Shown: piece by piece, positions 54,071 through 62,529 of the stretch | Layout: the number at the start of each line of letters is the position of its first letter | How positions within the stretch are numbered: the first letter of the stretch is position 1 | Assembly (NCBI RefSeq): GCF_045291395.1 | Contig: NZ_CP152342.1 | Span: 1,550,001-1,614,000, forward strand | Origin: MR-S7 sp000400995 | Lineage (GTDB): Bacteria; Pseudomonadota; Gammaproteobacteria; Burkholderiales; Burkholderiaceae_C | DNA: 64,000 nt | Direction of reading: 5' to 3' | Made by a program: the position numbers and the translations under genes | Notes under the pieces: generated by a model | The model's input: the letters and a program-made list of their open reading frames with translations, nothing else | What the model was told of the DNA's origin: nothing | The model's database searches: none

Positions 54071-55217
54071 GCTTGCGCAGCCGCTCCAGCGCCGCGCGCA
54101 GCGTCTCGTCCTGCTTGGCGAAGCAAAAGCGCACCACGCGCTGGTCGAATCCGTCGCCATAGAAGGCCGAGAGCGGAATGGCCGCCACGCCGATCTCGCG
54201 CGTCAGCCATTGGCAGAAGTCGGCTTCGGGCAGGTCGCTCACGGCCGAGATGTCCACGCATTGGAAGTAGCTGCCGGTGCTGGGCAGCAGCTTCAGGCGC
54301 GAGCCCTCCAGTCCCTGGCGGAACAGGTCGCGCTTGGCCTGGTAGAAGGCGGGCAGATCCAGGTAGGGCGCGGGGTTCTTCAGGTATTCGGCCAGCCCGT
54401 ACTGCATGGGTGTGTTGACGGTGAACACGTTGAACTGGTGCACCTTGCGCAATTCCGCCGTGAGCGCGGCGGGCGCGGCCACGGTGCCGATCTTCCAGCC
54501 GGTGACGTGGAAGGTCTTGCCGAAGCTGGAGACGATGAACGCGCGCTCGGCCAGGCCGGGAAAGCGCGCGGCGCTCTGGTGCTGGGCGCCGTCGAAGACC
54601 ATGTGCTCGTAGACCTCGTCGGAGATCAGCAGCACGTTGGTGGGTGCGAGCAGCTCTTCGAGCGTGCGCATGTCGGCTTCGGTCCACACGGTGGCGCTGG
54701 GGTTGTGCGGCGTGTTGACGATGATGAGGCGCGTGCGCGGGGTGATGGCGGCGGCTATTCTTGCGAAGTCGGGACGGAAGGTGCCGGGAGTGAGGGGCAC
54801 GCGCACCACCACGCCGCCGGCCAACTCGATGTTGGGCACGTAGCTGTCGTAGCAGGGCTCCAGCACGATGACCTCGTCGCCCGGCTGCACGCAGGCGAGC
54901 ACGGCCGTCAGGATGGCCTGCGTGGCCCCGGCGGTGATGGTGATCTCGGTGTTGGGACAGTAGCGGCGCGCATGCAGCGTTTCGATCTTCGCGGAGACGG
55001 CCTCGCGCAGCGGGGCCACGCCGGTCATGGGCGGGTACTGGTTGTGCCCGGCCTGCATGGCGCGGGTGACGGCGTCCAGCAGCGCGGGGTCGCAGGCGAA
55101 GTCGGGGAAGCCCTGGCCGAGGTTGACAGCCTGGTGCTCGGTGGCGAGCGCCGACATGACGGTGAAGATGGTGGTGCCCACGTTGGGCAGGCGGCTGGGG
55201 AAGGTGGGGGTGGTCAT
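54066..55217 (-). CDS. Class I/II PLP aminotransferase (methionine/kynurenine aminotransferase-like, YbdL type)
   Basis: The 383-residue class I aminotransferase has LGQGFPDFACDPALLDAVTR near the N-terminus, ITAGATQAILTAVLACVQPG, NTPHNPSATVW with the cofactor Asn, and the PLP lysine in SFGKTFHVTGWKIG. The pattern matches methionine/kynurenine aminotransferases such as E. coli YbdL. It starts at 55217, overlapping the cysB stop by four bases, so it may be co-transcribed with cysB and take part in sulfur amino acid metabolism. Confidence 0.86.
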   Translation of the reverse strand: MTTPTFPSRLPNVGTTIFTVMSALATEHQAVNLGQGFPDFACDPALLDAVTRAMQAGHNQYPPMTGVAPLREAVSAKIETLHARRYCPNTEITITAGATQAILTAVLACVQPGDEVIVLEPCYDSYVPNIELAGGVVVRVPLTPGTFRPDFARIAAAITPRTRLIIVNTPHNPSATVWTEADMRTLEELLAPTNVLLISDEVYEHMVFDGAQHQSAARFPGLAERAFIVSSFGKTFHVTGWKIGTVAAPAALTAELRKVHQFNVFTVNTPMQYGLAEYLKNPAPYLDLPAFYQAKRDLFRQGLEGSRLKLLPSTGSYFQCVDISAVSDLPEADFCQWLTREIGVAAIPLSAFYGDGFDQRVVRFCFAKQDETLRAALERLRKL

Positions 55218-56155
55218 AGTTCGTAGTCGTTCACGTGGCCGGTCATCGCGCGGGCGATCAGGTCGCGGCTCAGGCGGTCGCTCAGCAGTTCGGCGAACTT
55301 GTAGACGAAGTTGCGCAGGTAGGCGCCGCGCTTGAACGCCACGCGCGCCACGCTCTGGCCGAACAGGTGGCCGACCGGACGCACGACGAGGTCGCCCGCT
55401 GGGTCGCCCCGCATCGCCATCTCGGCCACGATGCCGATGCCCAGCCCCAGGCGCACGTAGGTCTTGATGACGTCTGAGTCGATGGCCTCCAGCACGATGC
55501 GCGGCTGCAGCTTGCGCGCGGCGAAGGCCTGGTCGATCTTGCCGCGGCCGGTGAACGAGGGGTGGTAGGTGATGAGCGCCTCGTGCGCGATGTCGTCCAG
55601 GCCGATGCGCTCCTTGCCTGCCAGCGGGTGGCTGGGCGGCATGACCAGCACGTGCTGCCATTCGTAGCAGGGCAGGGTGACGAGGTCGGGGTAGTCGGCC
55701 AGCGACTCGGTGGCCATGCCGATCTCGGCCACCTCGTCGATCACCATGCGCGCCACCTCGTGCGGCGTGGCCTGGTGCAGGCTGATGTGGACCTTGGGAT
55801 AGGCCTCGCGCAGCCTGGCCACGGGCATGGGCAGCACGTAGCGCGCCTGGGTGTGCGTGGTGGCGATGGAGAGGGTGCCGCTGTCCTGGGCGCTGTACTG
55901 CTCGCCGATGCGCTTGAGGTTGCCCACCTCGCGCATGATGAGCTCGATGCTCTTGAGCACGTGCTGCCCCGGCTCGGTCACGCGCTTGAGCCGCTTGCCG
56001 TGGCGCGCGAAGATGTCCACGCCCAGCTCGTCCTCCAGCTCGATGATGGCCTTGGAGACGCCGGGCTGCGAGGTGTGCAGCGCCTTGGCGGCCTCGGTCA
56101 GGTTGAGGTTGCGGCGCGCGGCTTCCTGAACGAAGCGGAACTGGTGCAGATTCAT
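55214..56155 (-). CDS. cysB: CysB-type LysR regulator of sulfur assimilation
   Basis: The 313-residue LysR regulator starts MNLHQFRFVQEAARRNLNLT, with the CysB-type helix-turn-helix TEAAKALHTSQPGVSKAIIE. The ligand domain includes TTHTQARYVLPMPVARLREA and ITYHPSFTGRGKIDQAF, typical of CysB/Cbl. It activates cysteine biosynthesis with acetylserine as inducer. It overlaps the aminotransferase gene, and cbiX lies 43 bp upstream on the same strand. The pairing with a siroheme chelatase fits the siroheme need of sulfite reductase. Confidence 0.92.
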   Translation of the reverse strand: MNLHQFRFVQEAARRNLNLTEAAKALHTSQPGVSKAIIELEDELGVDIFARHGKRLKRVTEPGQHVLKSIELIMREVGNLKRIGEQYSAQDSGTLSIATTHTQARYVLPMPVARLREAYPKVHISLHQATPHEVARMVIDEVAEIGMATESLADYPDLVTLPCYEWQHVLVMPPSHPLAGKERIGLDDIAHEALITYHPSFTGRGKIDQAFAARKLQPRIVLEAIDSDVIKTYVRLGLGIGIVAEMAMRGDPAGDLVVRPVGHLFGQSVARVAFKRGAYLRNFVYKFAELLSDRLSRDLIARAMTGHVNDYEL

Positions 56156-56198
56156 ACTGAAAAGCGGCTAAGAAGTCGCATCATTATGCTGCATTCAT

Positions 56199-56588
56199 CT
56201 AACGAATGGTGGCCTCGTGGGTGGTTTCGCTGGCGATGTGTGCCATCAGCGCGACCATGCGCTCGTCCTCGCCGACCGGGGTCTGCAGGTGCAGGCGCAG
56301 GTGGGGGAATGCGCGGGCCAGCTCCTCCACCATGCGGGGCAGGTCCTCGCGGGCGTGGCGGCCCGTGCCCAGGAACAGCGGAACGATGGTGATCTGCGTG
56401 GTGTCGGCCGCCAGCTCGCCCACGGCGCTGGCCAGGTCGGGTGTGCACAGCTCCAGGTAGGCGCAGCGCACGGCGCGGTGCGGCTGGTCTGCCTGGATGC
56501 GTGCGCACACGGCTTCGATGGGCCGGCGCCATAGCGGGTCGCGCGAGCCGTGTGCTAGCAAAATAATAGCTGTTTGCGCTTGCTGCAT
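56199..56588 (-). CDS. cbiX: Sirohydrochlorin / precorrin-2 chelatase (CbiX-type)
   Basis: The 129-residue small CbiX-type chelatase inserts Fe or Co into sirohydrochlorin. The core is IILLAHGSRDPLWRRPIEAV with the catalytic His, then VRCAYLELCTPDLASAVGEL and ITIVPLFLGTGRHAREDLPR with a second metal-binding His. The start codon and first nine residues (MQQAQTAII) come from an interspersed repeat. The first real family residues appear about six residues later, so the N-terminus is repeat-derived. It could supply siroheme for sulfite reductase and for heme d1 synthesis by the nir cluster. Confidence 0.88.
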   Translation of the reverse strand: MQQAQTAIILLAHGSRDPLWRRPIEAVCARIQADQPHRAVRCAYLELCTPDLASAVGELAADTTQITIVPLFLGTGRHAREDLPRMVEELARAFPHLRLHLQTPVGEDERMVALMAHIASETTHEATIR

Positions 56589-56612
56589 AAGCGTTAGGGG
56601 CTGAAAAGGCTT
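56554..56612 (-). repeat. Interspersed repeat forming the cbiX start
   Basis: Minus copy: GCTAGCAAAATAATAGCTG then TTTGCGCTTGCTGCATAAGC. Its complement reads ATGCAGCAAGCGCAAACAGC, so the ATG and the first codons of cbiX are repeat sequence. Confidence 0.75.
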
Positions 56613-56621
56613 GAGGTCCGG

Positions 56622-57743
56622 CTACCTTCTGAGCACCAGCCAGCCGAACGCCGCCAGCGAGAGCACGGAGTAGATCAGCCCCGGCGCCGCCGCCGTGAGC
56701 CAGGGCGACCAGTTCTGCAGGTTGCCCGCGAAGCCGAACACGTTGTTGAGCAGGAAGAAGCTGATGCCCGCCATCACGCCGCCGAACACGTAGCCTGCGA
56801 TGCCGCCCGAGCGGAAGTGCAGGTAGGCGAAGGGCAGCGAGAGCACCACCATCACCAGGCAGGAGAGGGGGTAGAACACCTTGCGCCAGAACTCGATCTC
56901 GTAGCGCTGCGCGGCCTGGCCGTTGGCCTCCAGGTGGCGGATGTAGCGGAACAGGTCGATGGTCGCCATCTTGTCGGGCTTGAGCAGCGAGGCGGCCACC
57001 ATCTCGGGGCTGATGCGCGTGGGCCAGTGCAGCGTGGGCTCCTGCAGGCGGCTCACGCGGACCTCGTCGGCGTCCTTGCCCCCTCCGCGCTGGAACACGC
57101 TGCGCTGCACCTGCGACAGGTTCCAGCCCTCGCTCGCGTCGTCGAAATCTCCCTGTTCGGCCTGGATGGTGGAGGCCACGCGACCATTGCCGTCGAACTC
57201 GAAGATGCGCACGTTGCGCATCTGGCCATCGGGGTCGATGGCACGCACGTTGACGGCGACGGAGTGGTCGCCCTGGCGCTCCTTGAGCCACGCGCCCGTG
57301 GCGCCGGTGCTGATCTGCCCTAGCCGCCGCGCCTTGACCAACTGGGCCGCGCGCTCGCTGGCGGGGGCGATGTAGTCGCCGATGGCGAAAGTGACGACGA
57401 CGAACGCACCGCCCAGCAGCAGCAGCGTGCTCAGTGCCCGCCAGGGCCCCAGGCCGCTGGTGCGCATGATGGTGAATTCGGAGCTCTGTGCCAGCCGGGC
57501 CATGACGAAGATGGTGCCGATCAGCACGGTGATCGGCAGCAGCTCGTACAGGTGCTTGGGCTGGCTCAGCGCGACGAACAGCAGTGCGTGCGAGAGCTGG
57601 TAGTCGCCCAAGGGCGTGCTGCGGCCCACCCAGCGCAGCTCGTCCACCATGTCGAAGAAGAAGAACAGTGCCAGGAAGGCGAGCGTGGCGAAGGCCACGC
57701 TGGCGACGACCTCGCGGTAGATGAAACGGCGGATGGTGATCAT
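56622..57743 (-). CDS. lptG: LPS export permease LptG
   Basis: The 373-residue inner-membrane component of the Lpt machinery extracts lipopolysaccharide from the inner membrane with LptB and LptF. It starts MITIRRFIYREVVASVAFAT, with three membrane segments in the first 130 residues, a periplasmic beta-jellyroll domain, and three more segments at the end (YPLSCLVMVVLSLPFAYLHF). It overlaps lptF by four bases (ATGA) in the conserved lptF-lptG order. Confidence 0.92.
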   Translation of the reverse strand: MITIRRFIYREVVASVAFATLAFLALFFFFDMVDELRWVGRSTPLGDYQLSHALLFVALSQPKHLYELLPITVLIGTIFVMARLAQSSEFTIMRTSGLGPWRALSTLLLLGGAFVVVTFAIGDYIAPASERAAQLVKARRLGQISTGATGAWLKERQGDHSVAVNVRAIDPDGQMRNVRIFEFDGNGRVASTIQAEQGDFDDASEGWNLSQVQRSVFQRGGGKDADEVRVSRLQEPTLHWPTRISPEMVAASLLKPDKMATIDLFRYIRHLEANGQAAQRYEIEFWRKVFYPLSCLVMVVLSLPFAYLHFRSGGIAGYVFGGVMAGISFFLLNNVFGFAGNLQNWSPWLTAAAPGLIYSVLSLAAFGWLVLRR

Positions 57744-58834
57744 GCGGCGCTCCGCCCGCGCCGGAGCATGCGCGGCGACCAGTGGTTGTGCCGGGCGGCC
57801 AGCAGCAGCAGGCCCAGCAGCAACGTGCCGCCGTGCAATGCCAGCATGAAGGACGGCAGGCCGAGGCGGCCGGCGGCGATCCAGCTCTGGCCCACGGTCA
57901 TGAGGTTGTAATAGACCACGAAGGCGAACAGCGCGAACACCAGGCTGCCGCTGCGCCCGGCGCGCGGATTGACGACGGCCAGCGCCAGCCCGAGCACGGT
58001 GAAGTTCAGCACGGCGAAGGCCAGTCCCAGGCGCCAGCCCAGCTCGGCGCGGTAGGCGGGCAGGGGGCTTTGCGCCAACTCGTGCGTGTCGCGCGTCTTG
58101 GCGGCGGCCTCTTCCCGGTCGCCCGGCGCGGCGGAACCGATGCGGGTGCCGTATTCCTCGAACTCGCTGATGCGCAGGCCCGGCTTGTCGAGCAGGGTCT
58201 CCAGCCGCTGCCCGTCGCTCAGCAGGGCCAGGCGCTCGCCGTTGCGCACCTCCAGCCGCGCGCTGCGCGCGGACGTGACGGTTTCCCGGTGCGGCTCCGT
58301 GGTGGCGATGAAGATGTTGTTGGCCGCGTTGGCGTCGGGCGAGTCCTTGTCGATGAAGAACACGCGCGTGCCGTTGGAGGATTCCTGGAATTCACCCGGC
58401 GCGATGCGGTCCACGTCGCTGCGCTGCTCGTACTGTTCCTTGAGCTCCTGCACCTGCCGGTTGGCCCAGGGCCACACCGCCAGAGACAGCGCGGCCACGG
58501 CCAGCATCACCGGCCAGGAAAATCGCAGCAGTGGCGCCAGCAGGCTCATGAGCCCCCGGCCGGCGGAGAACCAGATGACCATCTCGCTGTCGCGGTACAT
58601 GCGCGAAAGCGTGCCGACCACGGCGATGAACAGGCTCAGGCTCAGGATGGTGGGCAACTGCCCCAGCACGGTGAAGCCCATGACGAGCATCACGTCGGAC
58701 GGGGCCACGCTGCCGCGCGAGGCTTGGCCCAGCGTGCGGATCAGCATCATGGTCATGACCACGGTGATCAGCACCACCAGGGTGGCGCCGAAGCTGCGCG
58801 CCAGCTCCTTGCGAATGGACGAATCGAATAACAT
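57740..58834 (-). CDS. lptF: LPS export permease LptF
   Basis: The 364-residue partner of LptG begins MLFDSSIRKELARSFGATLV, with IRTLGQASRGSVAPSDVMLV in the conserved N-terminal region and a similar membrane-jellyroll-membrane layout. It lies divergent from pepA with a 23-bp gap, the widely conserved pepA/lptFG arrangement, so the two promoters overlap the coding ends. Confidence 0.93.
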   Translation of the reverse strand: MLFDSSIRKELARSFGATLVVLITVVMTMMLIRTLGQASRGSVAPSDVMLVMGFTVLGQLPTILSLSLFIAVVGTLSRMYRDSEMVIWFSAGRGLMSLLAPLLRFSWPVMLAVAALSLAVWPWANRQVQELKEQYEQRSDVDRIAPGEFQESSNGTRVFFIDKDSPDANAANNIFIATTEPHRETVTSARSARLEVRNGERLALLSDGQRLETLLDKPGLRISEFEEYGTRIGSAAPGDREEAAAKTRDTHELAQSPLPAYRAELGWRLGLAFAVLNFTVLGLALAVVNPRAGRSGSLVFALFAFVVYYNLMTVGQSWIAAGRLGLPSFMLALHGGTLLLGLLLLAARHNHWSPRMLRRGRSAA

Positions 58835-58857
58835 TGGTTCGAAGGAAAACGCTGATT

Positions 58858-60342
58858 ATGAACTTCGAACTGAAGACGCTTTCACTGTCCGCCGCTGCCG
58901 CGCATCCGTGCGATCTGCTCGTGGTGCTGGTGCCCGAGGGCTTCAAGCCGCGCGCGGACGCGCTGTCGTCGCTGGCGGCCCATGCGCTCAAGGCGGGCGA
59001 CCTGGACACCAAGGCGGGCAAGCTGCTGCCGCTGTATGCACCCCTGGGCGTATCCGCGCGCAGGGTGGCGCTGCTGGGCTGCGGCGACGGTACCGCGCGC
59101 GCCGTGCGCCAGGCCGTCCTGGCGGCGGGCGCGATGATCAAGGCGCCGTCCGTCAGGCGACTGGCGCTGGTCTTCGCGGCCGCGCCCCAGGCGGGCGCGG
59201 TGGGCGCGGCGGTCCGGGCCGTGTCGGAAGCCAGCTATGTCTATACGGCCACCAAGAGCAAGGCCGAACCGCGCGCACTCGCGCGCGTGGCCGTGGGGGT
59301 GGCCGATGCCGCGGCGGCGCGGGCCGAGTTCGCCACGGCCACGGCGCTGGTCGCCGGCACCGAATATGCGCGCGAATGGGCCAACCGCCCCGCCAACCAC
59401 GCCACGCCCACGCTGGTGGGCCAGGCTGCCAAGGCGCTGGCCAAGCACCCGGGCATCCAGTGCAAGGTGCACGGTCCGGCCGAGGTCGCCAGGCTGGGCA
59501 TGGGCGCCTTCCTGGCCGTGGCGCGCGGCTCGGAGGAACCGCTGCGCTTCATTGAACTGCGCTACGAGGGCGCGGGCAAGACCCAGGCACCGGTGGTGCT
59601 GGTGGGCAAGGGCATCACCTTCGACACGGGCGGCATCTCCATCAAGCCGGCCGCCGAGATGGATGAGATGAAGTTCGACATGGGCGGCGCGGCCAGCGTG
59701 CTCGGCGTCTTCCGCGCGCTGGCGGACCTGCGGCCGGCCATCAACGTGGTCGGCCTGATCCCCGCGTGCGAGAACATGCCCGACGGCAGGGCGGTCAAGC
59801 CCGGCGACGTGGTGACGAGCATGAGCGGGCAGACCATCGAGATCCTGAACACTGACGCCGAGGGGCGGCTGGTGCTGTGCGACGCCCTGGCCTATGCCGC
59901 GCGCTTCAAGCCGGCTGTCGTGATCGACATCGCCACGCTCACGGGGGCCTGCGTCATCGCCCTGGGCGGGCTGCGCAGCGGCCTGTTCGCCTCGGACGAC
60001 GGCCTGGCCGAGCGCCTGCTGGCGGCCGGCGACGCCGCGCTGGACCCCTGCTGGCGCATGCCGCTCGACGACGAATATGCCGAGGGGCTCAAGAGCAACT
60101 TCGCCGACGTGGCCAACGTGGCCGGCCGCGCCGGAGGCTCCATCACGGCGGCCAAGTTCCTGCAGCGCTTCGTCGGCAATACGCCCTGGGCGCACCTGGA
60201 CATCGCCGGCACGGCCTGGAAGGGTGGCGCGGCCAAGGGCGCCACCGGCCGGCCCGTGGGCCTGCTGGTGCATTACCTGCTGGGTATCGAAGCGGCAGGC
60301 TCTGCCCGCAAGCCCGCCAGGCGCGCGGCCCGCGTGGGATGA
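58858..60342 (+). CDS. pepA: Leucyl aminopeptidase (M17)
   Basis: Two-metal cytosolic aminopeptidase. The 494-residue protein starts MNFELKTLSLSAAAAHPCDL after a ribosome site GAAGGAAAAC. It has the metal-binding motifs VGKGITFDTGGISIKPAAEM, MDEMKFDMGGAA and the family signature NTDAEGRLVLCD, which holds a Glu ligand and catalytic Arg. It overlaps holC by four bases. Some PepA proteins also bind DNA; nothing here tests that. Confidence 0.96.
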   Translation: MNFELKTLSLSAAAAHPCDLLVVLVPEGFKPRADALSSLAAHALKAGDLDTKAGKLLPLYAPLGVSARRVALLGCGDGTARAVRQAVLAAGAMIKAPSVRRLALVFAAAPQAGAVGAAVRAVSEASYVYTATKSKAEPRALARVAVGVADAAAARAEFATATALVAGTEYAREWANRPANHATPTLVGQAAKALAKHPGIQCKVHGPAEVARLGMGAFLAVARGSEEPLRFIELRYEGAGKTQAPVVLVGKGITFDTGGISIKPAAEMDEMKFDMGGAASVLGVFRALADLRPAINVVGLIPACENMPDGRAVKPGDVVTSMSGQTIEILNTDAEGRLVLCDALAYAARFKPAVVIDIATLTGACVIALGGLRSGLFASDDGLAERLLAAGDAALDPCWRMPLDDEYAEGLKSNFADVANVAGRAGGSITAAKFLQRFVGNTPWAHLDIAGTAWKGGAAKGATGRPVGLLVHYLLGIEAAGSARKPARRAARVG

Positions 60343-60791
60343 ACATGACCGAGGTGGCGTTCCATTTCAATGCGCCGGACAAGCTGGCCTATGCCTGCCG
60401 GTTCGCGCGCAAGGCGGTGCGCCGCGACATGCGCGTGGTGATCACCGGTTCCGAGCAGGACCTGCGCCAGCTCGACCGCATGCTGTGGGCCATGGCGCCG
60501 ACCGACTTCGTGGCCCATTGCCTGGACGAGGCGGACGAGGAGCAGCGGATGGCGTCGCCGGTGCTGCTGGTGCGCGCCACCTATGACATGCGCCAGTGCC
60601 GGCACCGCGAGATGCTGCTGAACCTCGGCGATGCGGTGCCCGAAGGGTATGGCGAATTCGCCAAGCTGGTCGAGGTGGTGAGCCGCTCCGACGAGGCCGA
60701 CCGCAGCAGGGCGCGGGAGCGGTGGCGCCACTATGCATCGCGCGGCCACCAGATCGTGCGCCACGACCTGGTGCTCAAGGAGGGGATGTGA
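60339..60791 (+). CDS. holC: DNA polymerase III chi subunit
   Basis: The 150-residue HolC links the clamp loader to single-stranded-DNA-binding protein. It starts MNMTEVAFHFNAPDKLAYAC, with VVITGSEQDLRQLDRMLW and FVAHCLDEADEEQRMASPVL. It overlaps pepA by four bases (ATGA), the usual pepA-holC pair, and the next gene by one base (TGATG). Confidence 0.9.
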   Translation: MNMTEVAFHFNAPDKLAYACRFARKAVRRDMRVVITGSEQDLRQLDRMLWAMAPTDFVAHCLDEADEEQRMASPVLLVRATYDMRQCRHREMLLNLGDAVPEGYGEFAKLVEVVSRSDEADRSRARERWRHYASRGHQIVRHDLVLKEGM

Positions 60792-61171
60792 TGTCCACCC
60801 CGCCGCGCATGCCGCCCAGATTCGTGCCCACGCTCACCGATGTGGTGCACCTTCCCGAAACCGCAGTCCTGTCCGAGGCACAGGCGGCACCACCGCCTGC
60901 GGCGGTCCAGGAGCCTGTTCCTGTGCCCGCTGAAGCGCCGGTGGCGGGCAGTCCGCTGCCGCATGGCATCGAGGAATATGTGGTGCACCGTGTCATGCAG
61001 CGCGTGGACGTGGTCCTGGACCAGCGCTTGCGCGAAGCCATCGCCCTCGTCGTGCAGGAGCAGACGCGCTCCATGGTCCCTCGTCTCAGGGAAGAAGTGG
61101 AAGCCGTCGTTCGCCATGCTGTTTACGAGGCTGTGGCGGAAGAATTGGCGAACGGTTCAAACGTCTCGTAG
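60791..61171 (+). CDS. Small protein of unknown function following holC
   Basis: The 126-residue protein has no family that I recognise. The first half is Pro/Ala/Val-rich and probably disordered (SEAQAAPPPAAVQEPVPVPA). The second half is predicted alpha-helical and charged (VQEQTRSMVPRLREEVEAVV, RHAVYEAVAEELAN), with no signal peptide, membrane segment or Cys. It starts within the holC stop (TGATG), so it is probably translated with holC and is not a shadow. Similar short proteins follow holC in related genomes in my memory, but I cannot confirm this. Confidence 0.6.
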   Translation: MSTPPRMPPRFVPTLTDVVHLPETAVLSEAQAAPPPAAVQEPVPVPAEAPVAGSPLPHGIEEYVVHRVMQRVDVVLDQRLREAIALVVQEQTRSMVPRLREEVEAVVRHAVYEAVAEELANGSNVS

Positions 61172-61303
61172 CTGACAGGGTATTCCCCTGTGTCGTTTCC
61201 TGGAAACTTCATCGTGTTCCCTAGTGATTGGGCATAGGAATTGCGATATGTTTCTCCGCGTTGGACACAACCATATTCCAGCGTCTTTTTATTGGAGATC
61301 CAT

Positions 61304-62431
61304 ATGCAACTGAAGTTGAAACTGACCGTGGCTGCTGCGATCGCAGCGGTTGCTGGGATGGCCGCCGCTCAAGAGGTGGTGAAGATCGGCCACGTGGCCC
61401 CGGTATCGGGTGCCCAGGCACACTACGGGAAGGACAACGAAAACGGCTCGCGCATGGCCATCGAGGAGTTGAATGCGCAGGGCGTCACCATCGGCGGCAA
61501 GAAGGTCAAGCTGGAACTGCTGGCGGAAGACGATGCGGCCGATCCGAAGCAGGGCACCGCTGCCGCACAAAAGCTGTGCGATGCGAAGGTGGCGGGCGTC
61601 GTCGGCCATCTGAACTCGGGCACCACGATTCCGGCTTCCAAGGTGTACAACGACTGCGGCATCCCGCACGTCACGGGCGCGGCGACCAACCCCAACCTGA
61701 CCAAGCCCGGCTACAAGACCACCTTCCGCATCATCGCCAACGACAATGCGCTGGGTTCCGGCCTGGCTGTCTACGCCGCCGAAACCCTGAAGCTCAAGAC
61801 CGTGGCCATTGTCGACGACCGTACGGCCTACGGCCAGGGCGTGGCCAACGTGTTCAAGCGCGTGGCCGCCGAAAAGGGCATGAAGGTGGTCGATGAGCAG
61901 TTCACGACCGACAAGGCCACGGACTTCATGGCCATCCTGACGGCCATCAAGGCGAAGAACCCCGACGCCATCTTCTTCGGCGGCATGGACCCGCAAGCCG
62001 GCCCCATGCTCCGCCAGATGGAGCAACTCGGCATGGCCAACGTGAAGTATTTCGGCGGTGACGGCGTTTGCACGACCGAGATCGCTAAACTGGCGGCAGG
62101 CGCCAAGACGCTGGGCAACGTGGTGTGCGCGGAAGGTGGCGCTTCGCTGGCGAAGATGCCTGGCGGCACGGCCTGGAAGGCCAAGTACGATGCCAAGTAC
62201 CCTAACCAGTTCCAGGTGTACAGCCCCTACACCTACGATGCCACCATGCTGCTGGTCGATGCCATGAAGCGTGCCGGTTCGTGGGATCCCAAGGTGTACA
62301 TCCCTGAACTGCTGAAGTCCAATTACAAGGGCGTGACCGCGAATATCGCATTCGAGCCGAATGGCGAGATGAAGAATCCCGCCATCACGCTGTATGTCTA
62401 CAAGGACGGCAAGAAGACGCCGCTGAATTAA
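61304..62431 (+). CDS. Periplasmic branched-chain amino-acid-binding protein (LivK type)
   Basis: The 375-residue type I periplasmic binding protein has a signal peptide (MQLKLKLTVAAAIAAVAGMA, cut near AAAQ), then VVKIGHVAPVSGAQAHYGKD, EDDAADPKQGTAAAQKLCDA and DDRTAYGQGVANVFKRVAAE. The closest relatives are LivK-type leucine/isoleucine/valine binders. The start at 61304 follows TTGGAGATCC. It stands alone, without transporter genes beside it, and has its own terminator. It is a different sequence from the binding protein at 24 kb. Confidence 0.93.
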   Translation: MQLKLKLTVAAAIAAVAGMAAAQEVVKIGHVAPVSGAQAHYGKDNENGSRMAIEELNAQGVTIGGKKVKLELLAEDDAADPKQGTAAAQKLCDAKVAGVVGHLNSGTTIPASKVYNDCGIPHVTGAATNPNLTKPGYKTTFRIIANDNALGSGLAVYAAETLKLKTVAIVDDRTAYGQGVANVFKRVAAEKGMKVVDEQFTTDKATDFMAILTAIKAKNPDAIFFGGMDPQAGPMLRQMEQLGMANVKYFGGDGVCTTEIAKLAAGAKTLGNVVCAEGGASLAKMPGGTAWKAKYDAKYPNQFQVYSPYTYDATMLLVDAMKRAGSWDPKVYIPELLKSNYKGVTANIAFEPNGEMKNPAITLYVYKDGKKTPLN

Positions 62432-62476
62432 TCAGCCGGTTATTTGTGCATTGCCGGTCCGACCAGGACCGGCATT

Positions 62477-62506
62477 AAAAAGGGGCTTCGATCGAAGCCC
62501 CTTTTT
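62477..62506 (+). terminator. Rho-independent terminator after the LivK-type gene
   Basis: Perfect palindrome: AAAAAGGGGCTTCGAT followed by its complement ATCGAAGCCCCTTTTT, ending in five T. The A-rich left arm means it could stop transcription in both directions, that is, also that of the converging dehydrogenase gene. A second stem (GCCGGTCC/GGACCGGC) lies at about 62453-62473. Confidence 0.9.
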
Positions 62507-62529
62507 GCATCGCCTTCGGGTTATCGGTA

